Of a stretch of 64,000 nt of DNA, positions 7,593 through 15,638 are shown one piece after another (the first letter of the stretch is position 1; every line of letters starts with the position of its first letter). This DNA comes from Lachnospiraceae bacterium. Lineage in GTDB: Bacteria; Bacillota; Clostridia; Lachnospirales; Lachnospiraceae. The stretch lies in contig JAFVSN010000052.1 in the NCBI GenBank assembly GCA_017503735.1, forward strand, positions 1-64,000, written 5' to 3'. Below the pieces are notes generated by a model. That model saw nothing but the letters and a program-made list of their open reading frames with translations. It did no database searches and was not told the DNA's origin. A program made the translations under genes and the position numbers.

Positions 7593-8402
7593 ATGCAGAT
7601 TAACAAAGAAATCATTGCCATAGAATTAGGTAAGTTAATTGATAGGTTCTTTCAATTACCGGAAGTGACTGCGGTAAAGGTTCGTGATGTGGTCATGGAA
7701 AAGGGAGAAGACAGAAGTGCAAAACTACAGGATGCCATGGAGAAAAGCTATCATGATTGTTGCAGTGACGTGGACTTAGCAGTTTTAGTGACGCTTTCGA
7801 CAACGGGCACTGTGACGGAGTCGGAATATATGAAACGGATTGATAGATTTGGAATCAGTGAAGAAAATTGTCTGGGATTTTGCTTTGTGGAAGGAAACAA
7901 TATGTATCGCATTATCATGAAAAACGGAATGCGGTATGATTTTGGTTTTGAATTTAACTATGACGAGAGTGCAGAAAAGTTTTCTTTGGAGCGAAGGGAA
8001 GAGGAATACAGTAATCCGAATTGGTCCAGAGACAATGTAAACCGGTTCTGGTTCACGCAGATTCAGGCTTTGGGCAAGCTTTATCGCAAGGATTTTCTGA
8101 TTGGTAGCCATCTTGCCAATATGAATCTAAACGAGACATTGGTACAACAGATGGTGCTTCGTGATATGAAGTACGGAACCAACCATCACCGTTATGGTTA
8201 CGAAGAGGAACTGACTTATGTGAAATATCAGGGAAAGTGCCCGGTGAAATCAGGAAACGATACATTTGACCTTATTGCAGATAAGTTGTATTCCGCAGCA
8301 TTGGCGTATGATGAATTGATGAGGAAGTTTTATCCGGAGTATGTGAGCAGAAGTGAAATCTTCTTTAAAATTTGGAAGTGTTACGAGGAGAACCGGAAAT
8401 AG
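7593..8402 (+). CDS. nucleotidyltransferase-fold protein, aminoglycoside 6-adenylyltransferase-like
   Basis: 269 residues. CCSDVDLAVLV gives the paired carboxylates of the nucleotidyltransferase fold (SDxDL), and MRYDFGFEF supplies the third acid. The C-terminal half, with NRFWFTQIQALGKLYRKDFL followed by LVQQMVLRDMKYG, resembles the helical part of AadE/AadK-type adenylyltransferases. The classical GS pair before the acids is not evident. Such enzymes transfer AMP to an antibiotic or other hydroxyl. The true substrate is unknown and resistance should not be assumed. The start ATG at 7593 follows GAAAGGGGAA; upstream in-frame codons lack a ribosome site. Confidence 0.62.
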   Translation: MQINKEIIAIELGKLIDRFFQLPEVTAVKVRDVVMEKGEDRSAKLQDAMEKSYHDCCSDVDLAVLVTLSTTGTVTESEYMKRIDRFGISEENCLGFCFVEGNNMYRIIMKNGMRYDFGFEFNYDESAEKFSLERREEEYSNPNWSRDNVNRFWFTQIQALGKLYRKDFLIGSHLANMNLNETLVQQMVLRDMKYGTNHHRYGYEEELTYVKYQGKCPVKSGNDTFDLIADKLYSAALAYDELMRKFYPEYVSRSEIFFKIWKCYEENRK

Positions 8403-8431
8403 TAAGGATGACGAAAAAGGGAGGGCGTTTT

Positions 8432-8824
8432 ATGAGGAAGACGTTTGTAAACACATTGTTAGTACTGGGCGTGATTGTGCCTGTTGTTATGTTGTTCTGG
8501 CCTTTTGTTTCTTGGGGAGATGCAATGTCTTTGATTCTAAGAATCATTCCGTCGCTTTCCGCACAACTGTTGTTTTGCAGAGTCGCAAAGCACAGAGCGG
8601 TAGAAGCAATTCCTTTTCTGTTAACCGGAGCGTTTGCACTATGGGCAACAGACCTTTATATGACCTCACCGAGTTGGAGTAATGCAAGATTTTGGAAGGA
8701 CTATGTGGCAGATTGTCTTTCTCCGTTTCTTTGCTGTTTGGTGGTGTATTTGGTGTCGATTTTTCTGGTAGAAAGGAAGGAAAAGCATGGTTGTATTGAA
8801 AGAAATAACGAGAGAGAATCTTGA
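8432..8824 (+). CDS. small four-span membrane protein
   Basis: 130 residues with about four hydrophobic segments (TLLVLGVIVPVVMLFWPF, LILRIIPSLSAQLLF, IPFLLTGAFALWATDLYM and LSPFLCCLVVYLVSIFLV) and a charged C-terminal tail. The start ATG at 8432 is preceded by GGGAGGG. Its 3' end overlaps the next acetyltransferase gene by 38 bases in another frame. I do not recognise the family; its place in a run of small enzymes gives no firm clue to its role. Confidence 0.65.
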   Translation: MRKTFVNTLLVLGVIVPVVMLFWPFVSWGDAMSLILRIIPSLSAQLLFCRVAKHRAVEAIPFLLTGAFALWATDLYMTSPSWSNARFWKDYVADCLSPFLCCLVVYLVSIFLVERKEKHGCIERNNERES

Positions 8825-9224
8825 CGAGGTATTGGCATTAAGTGTTGCAAAACATCAGAAATCATTTGTATCTACCACTGCCGATTCTCTGGCACAGGCC
8901 TATGTGTATCAGGATACGGCATTTCCGTTTGTAATTTATGCGGATGAAAAGCCGGTAGGCTTTATTATGTTGGGATATTATGAGTCCAGAAAGCAGTATA
9001 CTTTATGGAAGTTTTTGATAGATAAAGAACATCAGGGCAAAGGTTATGGGAAAGAGGCCTTGAAACAAGGGATTACATATTTAACAGAGCAATTTGGAGC
9101 GAAGGAGATTTATACCGGAGTATCTTTAGGAAACGAAGTGGCAAAGAGGCTCTATAAGTCCTTGGGGTTTGTGGAAACAGGGCTGATAGAAGACGGTATG
9201 GAAGAATTAAGATTGGAATGTTAA
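8787..9224 (+). CDS. GNAT acetyltransferase, BltD/spermidine acetyltransferase-like
   Basis: A 145-residue single-domain enzyme using acetyl-CoA. The acetyl-CoA loop is EHQGKGYGKEAL (Q/RxxGxG/A), followed by GVSLGNEVAKRLYKSLGFVETG, the usual GNAT C-terminal strand and helix. The N-terminal half, with LSVAKHQKSFVSTTADSLAQ, resembles BltD-type polyamine acetyltransferases. The start ATG follows AGAAAGGAAGG, which lies inside the previous gene. It is the first of three GNAT genes within 2.6 kb. Substrate inferred only from resemblance. Confidence 0.82.
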   Translation: MVVLKEITRENLDEVLALSVAKHQKSFVSTTADSLAQAYVYQDTAFPFVIYADEKPVGFIMLGYYESRKQYTLWKFLIDKEHQGKGYGKEALKQGITYLTEQFGAKEIYTGVSLGNEVAKRLYKSLGFVETGLIEDGMEELRLEC

Positions 9225-9246
9225 TGCAATAGGAGAGATTATTACG

Positions 9247-9711
9247 ATGGAAAACGGAACGACCAACTGGGGCCAAAGTGTAACGGGAGTTGTGATTAAG
9301 GATAACAAGGTGCTGCTTGCCCGCCATACCTACGGCGGTGGAAAGGGCCTTCTCATTGTACCGGGTGGCTATGTGAATGCGGACGAAACGCCGCAAGACG
9401 CACTGGTGCGGGAATATATGGAAGAGACGAAGGTAACGGTAAAACCGGTGGATGTTATCGGAATCCGTTTCAATATGCACGATTGGTATATTGCGTTCCG
9501 GGCGGAATATATTTCCGGGGAGGCAACCTCCGACCATGAAGAAAACAGTGAGGTACTTTGGGTGGACGTGGAAGAAGCCCTCACAAGAGAGGATGTACCG
9601 GAACTTACGAAGAAGCTGATTGAAAGTGCGGTGAAAAACGACACCGGACTTCATAAGGAAGAGTATAACGGCAGTACAAAGCACGGAGCGTATTCGTTGT
9701 ATTGTTTGTAA
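9247..9711 (+). CDS. Nudix hydrolase
   Basis: 154 residues that hydrolyse a nucleoside diphosphate linked to another group. The Nudix box is complete: GGYVNADETPQDALVREYME followed by ETKV matches GX5EX7REUXEEXGU apart from the final positions. The N-terminal NWGQSVTGVVIKDNKVLLAR is the usual first strand pair. A short tail follows the fold. The gene sits 22 bases after a GNAT and 15 bases before another. Substrate cannot be named. Confidence 0.88.
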   Translation: MENGTTNWGQSVTGVVIKDNKVLLARHTYGGGKGLLIVPGGYVNADETPQDALVREYMEETKVTVKPVDVIGIRFNMHDWYIAFRAEYISGEATSDHEENSEVLWVDVEEALTREDVPELTKKLIESAVKNDTGLHKEEYNGSTKHGAYSLYCL

Positions 9712-9726
9712 GGAGGTGTGAAGTGT

Positions 9727-10281
9727 ATGAATAAGCAAGATTACATAGCACTGTTGGATAGTATGTATCCCGGTTTTTTTGAAAAAGAAAGCGTTCGGAA
9801 TATGCCGGAAGAGTGGATTTGCGATGAGATGATTCTTTCTTTGGATGAATTTCAACCGGATAAGTACGAAAAGGAATTAGACGGCACGATTTCCTTCGGA
9901 TATTACAAGGGAGACCTTGAGGCGTTAAAGAAAGAAGTAAAGAGAGTTGTTGAATATTGGGCAGAGTCTTATAACGGAAAACACAGAATCTTTTGCGGTT
10001 ATATTGACGGAAAGGTGGCAAGTTTTTGTCTGATTGAAGATAAAGGAGTTCATAACATAAACGGAAGCGAACTGAAAATAGGAGGACCGGGGTGTGTCGG
10101 AACCCTTCCGGAATATCGGAATAAAGGTATCGGTTTGACAATGGTGAAGAAGGTAACCGAAATATTAAAAGAAGAAGGGTACGATTACAGCTATATTCAC
10201 TTTACCGGTGTGGCACCATGGTATGAAAAATTGGGATATAAAACTACACTGAAGTGGAATAAACATGGAGTATTGGAGTGA
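9727..10281 (+). CDS. GNAT acetyltransferase, 184 aa
   Basis: The start is chosen at ATG 9727, nine bases after AGGAGGTG (9711-9718); a GTG at 9718 would overlap that ribosome site. The N-terminal half is variable. The acetyl-CoA site is VGTLPEYRNKGIGLTMVKKV, and the fold ends with APWYEKLGYKTTLKW. The substrate is unknown. The gene ends just before the metallo-beta-lactamase-fold gene. Confidence 0.8.
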   Translation: MNKQDYIALLDSMYPGFFEKESVRNMPEEWICDEMILSLDEFQPDKYEKELDGTISFGYYKGDLEALKKEVKRVVEYWAESYNGKHRIFCGYIDGKVASFCLIEDKGVHNINGSELKIGGPGCVGTLPEYRNKGIGLTMVKKVTEILKEEGYDYSYIHFTGVAPWYEKLGYKTTLKWNKHGVLE

Positions 10282-10304
10282 GTAATTTAGAGGATGAGAG
10301 TGAT

Positions 10305-10898
10305 ATGGAAAATGTCATTAGATTAAAATACGGTAATACAAATACATTTTTCCTTCGTGGAACCGCCGGAAATCTCCTTGTGGATACGGATTATGCCGGG
10401 ACGTTGCCCTTGTTCTATAAAGAAATCAAACGACAGAATATCAGTCTGAAAGACATTACCTATGTTTTGACTACCCATTATCATCCGGATCATATGGGGC
10501 TTGTCAGTGAGCTGATGAAGCAAGGAGTGAAGCTTCTTTTGGTGGATGTGCAGAAGGAGTATGTGGGATTTTCGGACGAAATATTTGCCAGGGAGAAACG
10601 TACGGAAGTTATGCCGATTCGTAGGGAAGAAGCAACGGTGATTTCCTGTTCGGAGAGCAGGGTGTTCCTTAAAAATCTGGGAGTCGAAGGAAAAATCATA
10701 TCCACACCCAGTCACAGTGAAGATAGCGTAACGCTTATACTGGATGACGGAACGTGCTTTGTTGGCGATTTGGAGCCTGTGGAGTATTTGGGGGCATATG
10801 AGGAAAATGAGAAGTTGAAAGCGGATTGGGAGCATATCATGAGTCATAAGCCTAAAATTATTTATTATGCACATGCGAATGAAAAAGTGGTAAGTTGA
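10305..10898 (+). CDS. metallo-beta-lactamase-fold hydrolase
   Basis: 197 residues. The metal site THYHPDHMGL (HxHxDH) lies near residue 56, with later ligands in STPSHSEDSVTL and VGDLEP and a final His in YYAHANEK. This composition fits glyoxalase II-like or RNase Z-like hydrolases in general; it is not evidence of beta-lactam resistance. ATG 10305, with AGAGGA upstream, gives the normal N-terminus MENVIRLKYGNTNTFF. A GTG at 10278 that overlaps the previous stop is an alternative start. Confidence 0.85.
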   Translation: MENVIRLKYGNTNTFFLRGTAGNLLVDTDYAGTLPLFYKEIKRQNISLKDITYVLTTHYHPDHMGLVSELMKQGVKLLLVDVQKEYVGFSDEIFAREKRTEVMPIRREEATVISCSESRVFLKNLGVEGKIISTPSHSEDSVTLILDDGTCFVGDLEPVEYLGAYEENEKLKADWEHIMSHKPKIIYYAHANEKVVS

Positions 10899-10926
10899 TT
10901 TTTTTAAATTTACGGAGGAATCAGAT

Positions 10927-11379
10927 ATGTCAATTCACTATAAAAGATTAACCGAAAACGAACTGGATACCTTTATTGATCTGCGAATACAGCAGTTAAG
11001 AGAAGAAGGCGCAACAGAAGACATTGATTTGAAACCGGCACTTTTCGATTATTATAATCGGCATATGGCAGATGGTACGTTTGTGTCGTGGCTTGCTATG
11101 GACGGAGATACGATTGTGGGAACCAGCGGGATGTCTTTTGTGGAGAAGCCACCGTATTTTGGTTGTCCGAGTGGAAAGATAGGTTTACTTTCGTCCATGT
11201 ATACTATAGAAGAGTATCGAAGAAAAGGAATTGCCAAGGAGTTGCTTGCAAGAGTTGTGGACGAAGCAAAACAGTACGGTTGCGGAGCGGTGCAGATTAC
11301 TGCGTCTGATATGGGAGTGCTATTATATTCGGACTTTGGGTTTGTAAAGAACGGAAATTTTATGCAGTATAAGTTATAG
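10927..11379 (+). CDS. GNAT acetyltransferase, 150 aa
   Basis: A typical GNAT: an N-terminal RLTENELDTFIDLRIQQLRE helix, the acetyl-CoA loop EEYRRKGIAKELLARVV, and C-terminal GVLLYSDFGFVKNGNFMQY. The start follows TACGGAGGAAT. It is the third acetyltransferase of this cluster and is 21 bases from the next gene, so it is probably cotranscribed. Substrate unknown. Confidence 0.83.
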   Translation: MSIHYKRLTENELDTFIDLRIQQLREEGATEDIDLKPALFDYYNRHMADGTFVSWLAMDGDTIVGTSGMSFVEKPPYFGCPSGKIGLLSSMYTIEEYRRKGIAKELLARVVDEAKQYGCGAVQITASDMGVLLYSDFGFVKNGNFMQYKL

Positions 11380-11400
11380 CAAAGACGGTGGAGGAGATTA

Positions 11401-12063
11401 ATGATTTACAATGCGGAAGATTTGATGAACAAGGTAGAGGAATACGGTTTTCTCCCGTTTTTTAAGAACGGGATACCGGGCTATTCCGTAGAGGAAATGT
11501 GTCCGCAGGAGCTTTGGTTTACCGACAAGGAAGGGCCTTGGGAATGGAAAGGGCCGGTGGCGAAAAGCGGCAGGTGCATTTATGGGAAGTTTTTCAACGG
11601 AAAAGCGGGATTTGTCAGCAAAGAGTGGATTCCCGACTTTGTGAATTACCGTAGGGACGGGTATGATTTTGATGCACGCTATGAGGACGGATTGGTATTT
11701 TACAAAGATAAGGAACTGTTCGATACGATTGCGGAACACGAAGTGATTCTGTCAAAGGAACTGAAAAAGATTCGTAATTACCGCAAGGGCGGCAATAAGG
11801 GATTTGATACCATTATCACACGTCTTCAAATGCAAGGCTATGTTTGTGTTGCGGATTTTGTTTATGCGAAGGATAAATTGGGGAATCCTTACGGTTGGGG
11901 TATTGCGCAGTATACAACGCCGGAGCATTTCTTTGGGTACGATTATATTGCATCGGCGTATTCGACAGAACCTACGATATCTAAGCAGAAGATGATGGAC
12001 AGGGTAAAAGCAGTGTTACCTGCCGCAGGTGAGCAGCAGATAGAAAAGCTTTTGCGAATCTAA
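11401..12063 (+). CDS. conserved protein, possibly AlkZ-related
   Basis: 220 residues, soluble. Conserved-looking blocks are GFLPFFKNGIPGYSVEEMCP, ELWFTDKEGPWEWKGPV, and GYVCVADFVYAKDKLGNPYGWGIAQY. The LPFF...IPG...LWF...GPWEWKGP pattern resembles proteins annotated as AlkZ-related (DNA glycosylase superfamily), a match I recall but have not searched. The start ATG at 11401 follows GGTGGAGGAG. The gene ends the run of small enzymes; a new regulatory gene begins 116 bases later. Confidence 0.6.
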   Translation: MIYNAEDLMNKVEEYGFLPFFKNGIPGYSVEEMCPQELWFTDKEGPWEWKGPVAKSGRCIYGKFFNGKAGFVSKEWIPDFVNYRRDGYDFDARYEDGLVFYKDKELFDTIAEHEVILSKELKKIRNYRKGGNKGFDTIITRLQMQGYVCVADFVYAKDKLGNPYGWGIAQYTTPEHFFGYDYIASAYSTEPTISKQKMMDRVKAVLPAAGEQQIEKLLRI

Positions 12064-12086
12064 AAAATAGGCAGAATAAAAGCGTG

Positions 12087-12111
12087 GTTGCGAAATGCAA
12101 CGATTCGTTGC
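12087..12111. promoter_or_regulatory. GCAAC/GTTGC operator cluster
   Basis: GTTGC (12087-12091), then the perfect palindrome GCAACG-ATT-CGTTGC (12097-12111), gives three alternating half-sites about 70 bases before the XRE regulator. TTGACA and TATAGT follow but are only 9 bases apart, so no standard promoter can be assigned. Confidence 0.5.
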
Positions 12112-12179
12112 GTGACTATTTGACAGGGAAAGGGTATAGTAAAAGTAACTAAATTGCAAAAAAACGAGGAGGAGTAATC

Positions 12180-12569
12180 ATGAGTGTGATTGGAAAGAAC
12201 ATGAAAAAGATTCGTTCAGAGAAAGGGATGACCCAGGAACAGTTGGCGGAAAGCTTACATGTGACGAGGCAGGCGGTGTCCAACTGGGAGCAGGGTAAGA
12301 CCCAGCCGGATGTGGAGACCTTATCCGCTATGGCGGAAGTGTTTGAAGTGCCGATGGAGAATTTGATTTACGGAAGCGAATCACATACCCATAGGGATTC
12401 GAAGATTGTCATTGAAAAGACCACCGAAAAAGGAATTGATATCGGTGCGGCGGTCGGTGTGGCACTGGCAGTAGTGCTGTCCTATACGAAGTGGCAGTCC
12501 ATCGGTTGGGCGATTTTCCACGGGTTGTTAAACTGGGTGTACGTGATTTACTATGTGATTCGGTATTAA
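12180..12569 (+). CDS. XRE-family regulator with C-terminal membrane segment
   Basis: 129 residues. Residues 1-65 form a Cro/CI-type helix-turn-helix (MTQEQLAESLHVTRQAVSNW then EQGKTQPDVETLSAMAEVF). A charged linker leads to one or two hydrophobic stretches at 83-129 (GAAVGVALAVVLSYTKW and INWVYVIYYVIRY-like end), so the regulator is probably membrane-tethered. The start follows GAGGAGG. A palindrome cluster upstream may be its own operator. A strong terminator follows. It may respond to membrane state, but this is inference. Confidence 0.85.
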   Translation: MSVIGKNMKKIRSEKGMTQEQLAESLHVTRQAVSNWEQGKTQPDVETLSAMAEVFEVPMENLIYGSESHTHRDSKIVIEKTTEKGIDIGAAVGVALAVVLSYTKWQSIGWAIFHGLLNWVYVIYYVIRY

Positions 12570-12618
12570 GGATAGATAGTGTGAGCGATAATTAAAACAT
12601 TTAACAAAGAGTAGGTAT

Positions 12619-12656
12619 GCAGTCATGTGTGAAAATAACATATGACTGCTTTTTTT
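12619..12656 (+). terminator. terminator of XRE gene
   Basis: GCAGTCATGTGT pairs with ACATATGACTGC, followed by TTTTTTT. The left arm shares the word GCAGTCATGTGT with the terminator at 20691. Confidence 0.85.
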
Positions 12657-12685
12657 GGATACTCCTCGCAGAACTTGAATCCACA

Positions 12686-12715
12686 TTGACAGTCTTGATG
12701 CAAAAAAGATACAAT
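12686..12715 (+). promoter_or_regulatory. promoter of two-component/ABC operon
   Basis: TTGACA (12686-12691), 18-base spacer, TACAAT (12710-12715), 46 bases before the response regulator start. Consensus -35 with a good -10. Confidence 0.75.
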
Positions 12716-12761
12716 AATGATGTAAAATCGAGTGTGTTTATTATACAAGGAGGATACTACC

Positions 12762-13421
12762 ATGATTAAAATATGCATTGTTGAGGACGAAGAATCCATT
12801 GCAAACTTGATTCGTATGAGTCTGTCCCAATATGGGTATTCCTGTACTTGTATCTACGACGGCTTAGAAGCGGCAGATCTTTTAGAACGAGAACACTTTG
12901 ACCTGCTTTTACTGGATATCATGTTACCCGGTGTGGATGGCTATGCTCTTTTGGAATATAGTAAATCATTAAATATTCCCACCATTTTTCTCACAGCAAA
13001 AACCGGTGTAAACGACCGGGTAAAGGGACTTCGAATGGGAGCGGAGGATTATATCTCCAAACCTTTTGAAATTGCGGAATTAGTAGCAAGAGTTGAAGTC
13101 GTTTTACGGAGATTTCATAAATTAGATAAGACGATTTGTCTTTCCGACATTACCATTCATTGCGACTCCATGACCGTCACCAAAAACAATACCGAAATTC
13201 CTCTTACAAATAAGGAATATGAATTATTGCTTCTTTTTGTAAGAAATCCTAACATTGCTCTTTATCGTGAAACCATTTATGAACGGGTCTGGGGCGGAGA
13301 ATTTGACGGCATAAGTCGAACCGTTGATTTGCATGTACAACGTCTCAGAAAGAAGCTTGGTCTGGAACAATCGCTTCGCGCGATATCTAAAGTCGGCTAT
13401 CGTCTGGAGGTGACAGAATGA
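12762..13421 (+). CDS. OmpR-family response regulator
   Basis: 219 residues. The receiver domain is 1-120, with acidic residues VEDEE, phospho-acceptor Asp52 in LLLLDIMLPG, Thr in PTIFLTAKTG and Lys in YISKPFE. The winged-helix domain is 125-219, with LTNKEYELLLLFVRNP and SRTVDLHVQRLRKKLG. The start ATG at 12762 follows ACAAGGAGG. It overlaps the histidine kinase gene by 4 bases (ATGA). It heads an operon of eight genes that includes an ABC-2 transporter, which it presumably activates when the kinase senses its signal. Confidence 0.94.
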   Translation: MIKICIVEDEESIANLIRMSLSQYGYSCTCIYDGLEAADLLEREHFDLLLLDIMLPGVDGYALLEYSKSLNIPTIFLTAKTGVNDRVKGLRMGAEDYISKPFEIAELVARVEVVLRRFHKLDKTICLSDITIHCDSMTVTKNNTEIPLTNKEYELLLLFVRNPNIALYRETIYERVWGGEFDGISRTVDLHVQRLRKKLGLEQSLRAISKVGYRLEVTE

Positions 13422-14815
13422 GGCTTCGCACAAAACTGGCTGTTTTCATAACACTTCTTACCTGTCTTTTATACGGGATTGGCGGAACGCTTCTTATTCT
13501 GTTTTCCTTTCAACGCTCCATGGAACGCGAAAAAGAACAGGCTCTACAGTCATACCGTTTTTTACAATCCACGCTTACTCTGATAAATTCAATCAGTGAA
13601 CAGTATTATTCCAATGAAATAGGAAATCTGCTGATTCAGGAGCTTAACTCTTCAGATTCCGATTGGGAAGCTCTCCGATTTTATACCGATACAACCGTTT
13701 ATCAGACAAAAGGCAATTTCTCCTATGATGATTCCTTAAAAGTGTTATGCACCGATACTGCGTGTGCCCTCAAAACATATCATAATTCCATGGGACACTT
13801 CTTGCAGATTACAGGTACTTTCTCCGTGAATCATACGGTCTTTTATCTGGATGCAGTGCAAAACATATCCGAAATTTATGAACTCCGGGAAGCGCAACTG
13901 CAAATTTATCGGAGTTTATTTCTGATACTTATTGTTCTTAGCGGTATCCTTTCCTTTCTGATTGCGCACTTCCTGACAAAACCGTTACACAGACTCTCCA
14001 TTGTCTCCGGAGAGATTGCAGCCGGTGCACTGGAAAAACGTGCAAATGTGCAGGGAAATGATGAAACAGCTTCTTTAGCATCTGATTTCAACCATATGGC
14101 AGAAATATTAACCACAAAAATCAAGGAGCAGCAGGAAACGATTGAACAACAAGAACGATTTATCGGCAGCTTCACCCACGAAATAAAAACCCCCATGACT
14201 TCCTTGATCGGGTATGCCGATTTACTTCGAAGTTGTACCCTTTCCAAAGAGGAACAGGCAGAATGCGCCAATTATATTTTCAAAGAGGGAAAACGTCTGG
14301 AACAATTATCTTTTCAATTGCTGGACCTGCTTGTAGTAAGAAAAAAAGACTTTCCTATGGTTTCTTCTTCTCCTGCAGGCATTTTGCAAAGGGCTCTTTC
14401 CGTTTTTCGAAGAACCTTTGCTGCGCAAAACATTCTCATTGATGTAGAAACGGAGGATGGATGTTGCTTACTGGCGCCGGACTTAGTGCAATCATTGTTG
14501 ATAAATCTGTTAGACAATGCCGGAAAGGCCATCGATTCAAGCGGTTCCATTCAAATAAGACAATCCATGTTAACCGATGGATGCCGATATGAAGTAATTG
14601 ATAACGGAAGAGGAATCCCGAAAGAAGATTTGGAGAAACTCACGGAAGCCTTTTATCGTGTGGACAAATCACGTTCCCGGAAACAGGGCGGAGCAGGCTT
14701 GGGATTATCCATATGCAAAGAAATCGTTGAGTTACATCACGGAACGCTTTTCATTACAAGCGAACCGGGCTTGGAAACAAAAGTAATTGTAGAATTGCGG
14801 GGTGATCGTGTATGA
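13418..14815 (+). CDS. sensor histidine kinase
   Basis: 465 residues. Membrane span 1 is at about 7-30 and span 2 at about 165-187, enclosing an extracytoplasmic sensor region of about 130 residues. HAMP follows at 185-240. HisKA carries His254 in FIGSFTHEIKTPMTS, and the ATPase domain has NLLDNAGKAI, IDNGRGIP and GGAGLGLSICKEIV. It is the partner of the preceding regulator. The large outer loop suggests direct detection of an extracellular ligand, unlike the small-loop BceS-type sensors. Its stop overlaps the next start by 4 bases. Confidence 0.93.
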   Translation: MRLRTKLAVFITLLTCLLYGIGGTLLILFSFQRSMEREKEQALQSYRFLQSTLTLINSISEQYYSNEIGNLLIQELNSSDSDWEALRFYTDTTVYQTKGNFSYDDSLKVLCTDTACALKTYHNSMGHFLQITGTFSVNHTVFYLDAVQNISEIYELREAQLQIYRSLFLILIVLSGILSFLIAHFLTKPLHRLSIVSGEIAAGALEKRANVQGNDETASLASDFNHMAEILTTKIKEQQETIEQQERFIGSFTHEIKTPMTSLIGYADLLRSCTLSKEEQAECANYIFKEGKRLEQLSFQLLDLLVVRKKDFPMVSSSPAGILQRALSVFRRTFAAQNILIDVETEDGCCLLAPDLVQSLLINLLDNAGKAIDSSGSIQIRQSMLTDGCRYEVIDNGRGIPKEDLEKLTEAFYRVDKSRSRKQGGAGLGLSICKEIVELHHGTLFITSEPGLETKVIVELRGDRV

Positions 14816-15561
14816 AATTAATAAGAAAAATCCTTTGTGGCGTTTCGACTGTGAGTATTATCGGTTGTTTGTTTGCGCTTCCGAATATTGCCCTGTCATT
14901 TGCGGATGCAAAAAACACAACGGCGGAACAACAAACGCTATCTCCCATTACATTAGAGTTGCCGGTGAATTTATCTTTTTTTGAAAAGGCTCGTTTGGCC
15001 TCGTTTCCTAAATCTACGCAGCGTACACCTTTTGCACATATCGCTTACGAGGAACAACAATTTTCGGTTTATCAGGCAGCAGAGGAGTTTTATAATACAC
15101 TTGTTACTGCCATCGGTTGGGAGCAAATTGATTTCGGTGACTGTGGAAGGAAAGCAACACCGTATCTTTATTTAAATACCTATTCCGGAAAAAGTGCTGT
15201 TTTTTGGGATGTTATGGTAGCCGTAGAGGATTCTGTCTATTTACAGTTAATTGTTGATGACCAGAGCTTTGATGTTCTTTCTGTCGGACTGTTAATTACA
15301 GATACTGCGGATATGCATATGGTAACATCAAAGATTTCTTCCTTCGGCAACTGCCTTATGGATGAATTCCGTAAAAAACTGGGCGGAGAATGGACTTGTA
15401 TTCGTACAGACAGCGCTGAAACGGATGGAGACTCTATTCCCGGCGCAGCGCTGTATGAACTGAAGACAGATGCCGCTGGGGCTTCCTATTCCTTTTATCT
15501 GGAATACAAGCAAAATGAACTACATTTCGGAGATATTAGATTTGGCAATATGCATTTTTGA
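14812..15561 (+). CDS. exported protein of unknown family, 249 aa
   Basis: An N-terminal signal sequence (MKLIRKILCGVSTVSIIGCL then FALPNIALSFADA) suggests secretion; there is no clear lipobox. The mature part is soluble with EEQQFSVYQAAEEFYNTLVT, a DCGRK block and VYLQLIVDDQSFDVLSVGLL. It is translationally coupled to the histidine kinase (ATGA overlap), so it may be a co-sensor or accessory protein outside the membrane. I do not recognise the family. Confidence 0.72.
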   Translation: MKLIRKILCGVSTVSIIGCLFALPNIALSFADAKNTTAEQQTLSPITLELPVNLSFFEKARLASFPKSTQRTPFAHIAYEEQQFSVYQAAEEFYNTLVTAIGWEQIDFGDCGRKATPYLYLNTYSGKSAVFWDVMVAVEDSVYLQLIVDDQSFDVLSVGLLITDTADMHMVTSKISSFGNCLMDEFRKKLGGEWTCIRTDSAETDGDSIPGAALYELKTDAAGASYSFYLEYKQNELHFGDIRFGNMHF

Positions 15562-15638
15562 TGCTATTAGGATACATGCCGGATGCACAATTACTGTATG
15601 ATTTATCCATCCCTAAAAATAGTGGAGGAGGTCCGGTT

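Noticed and set aside
9605..10141. Long minus-strand open frame across the Nudix and GNAT genes
   Set aside because: Antisense to two genes with clear motifs; its translation is low-complexity and lacks family features.
10305..10898. Beta-lactam resistance gene
   Set aside because: The metallo-beta-lactamase fold is shared by many hydrolases and nothing here shows beta-lactam specificity.
12120..12140. TTGACA/TATAGT as the promoter of the XRE gene
   Set aside because: Only 9 bases separate the boxes, too few for sigma-A promoters.
12732..12761. Upstream start of the response regulator
   Set aside because: The start lies between the promoter and the ribosome site; AAGGAGG points to ATG 12762.
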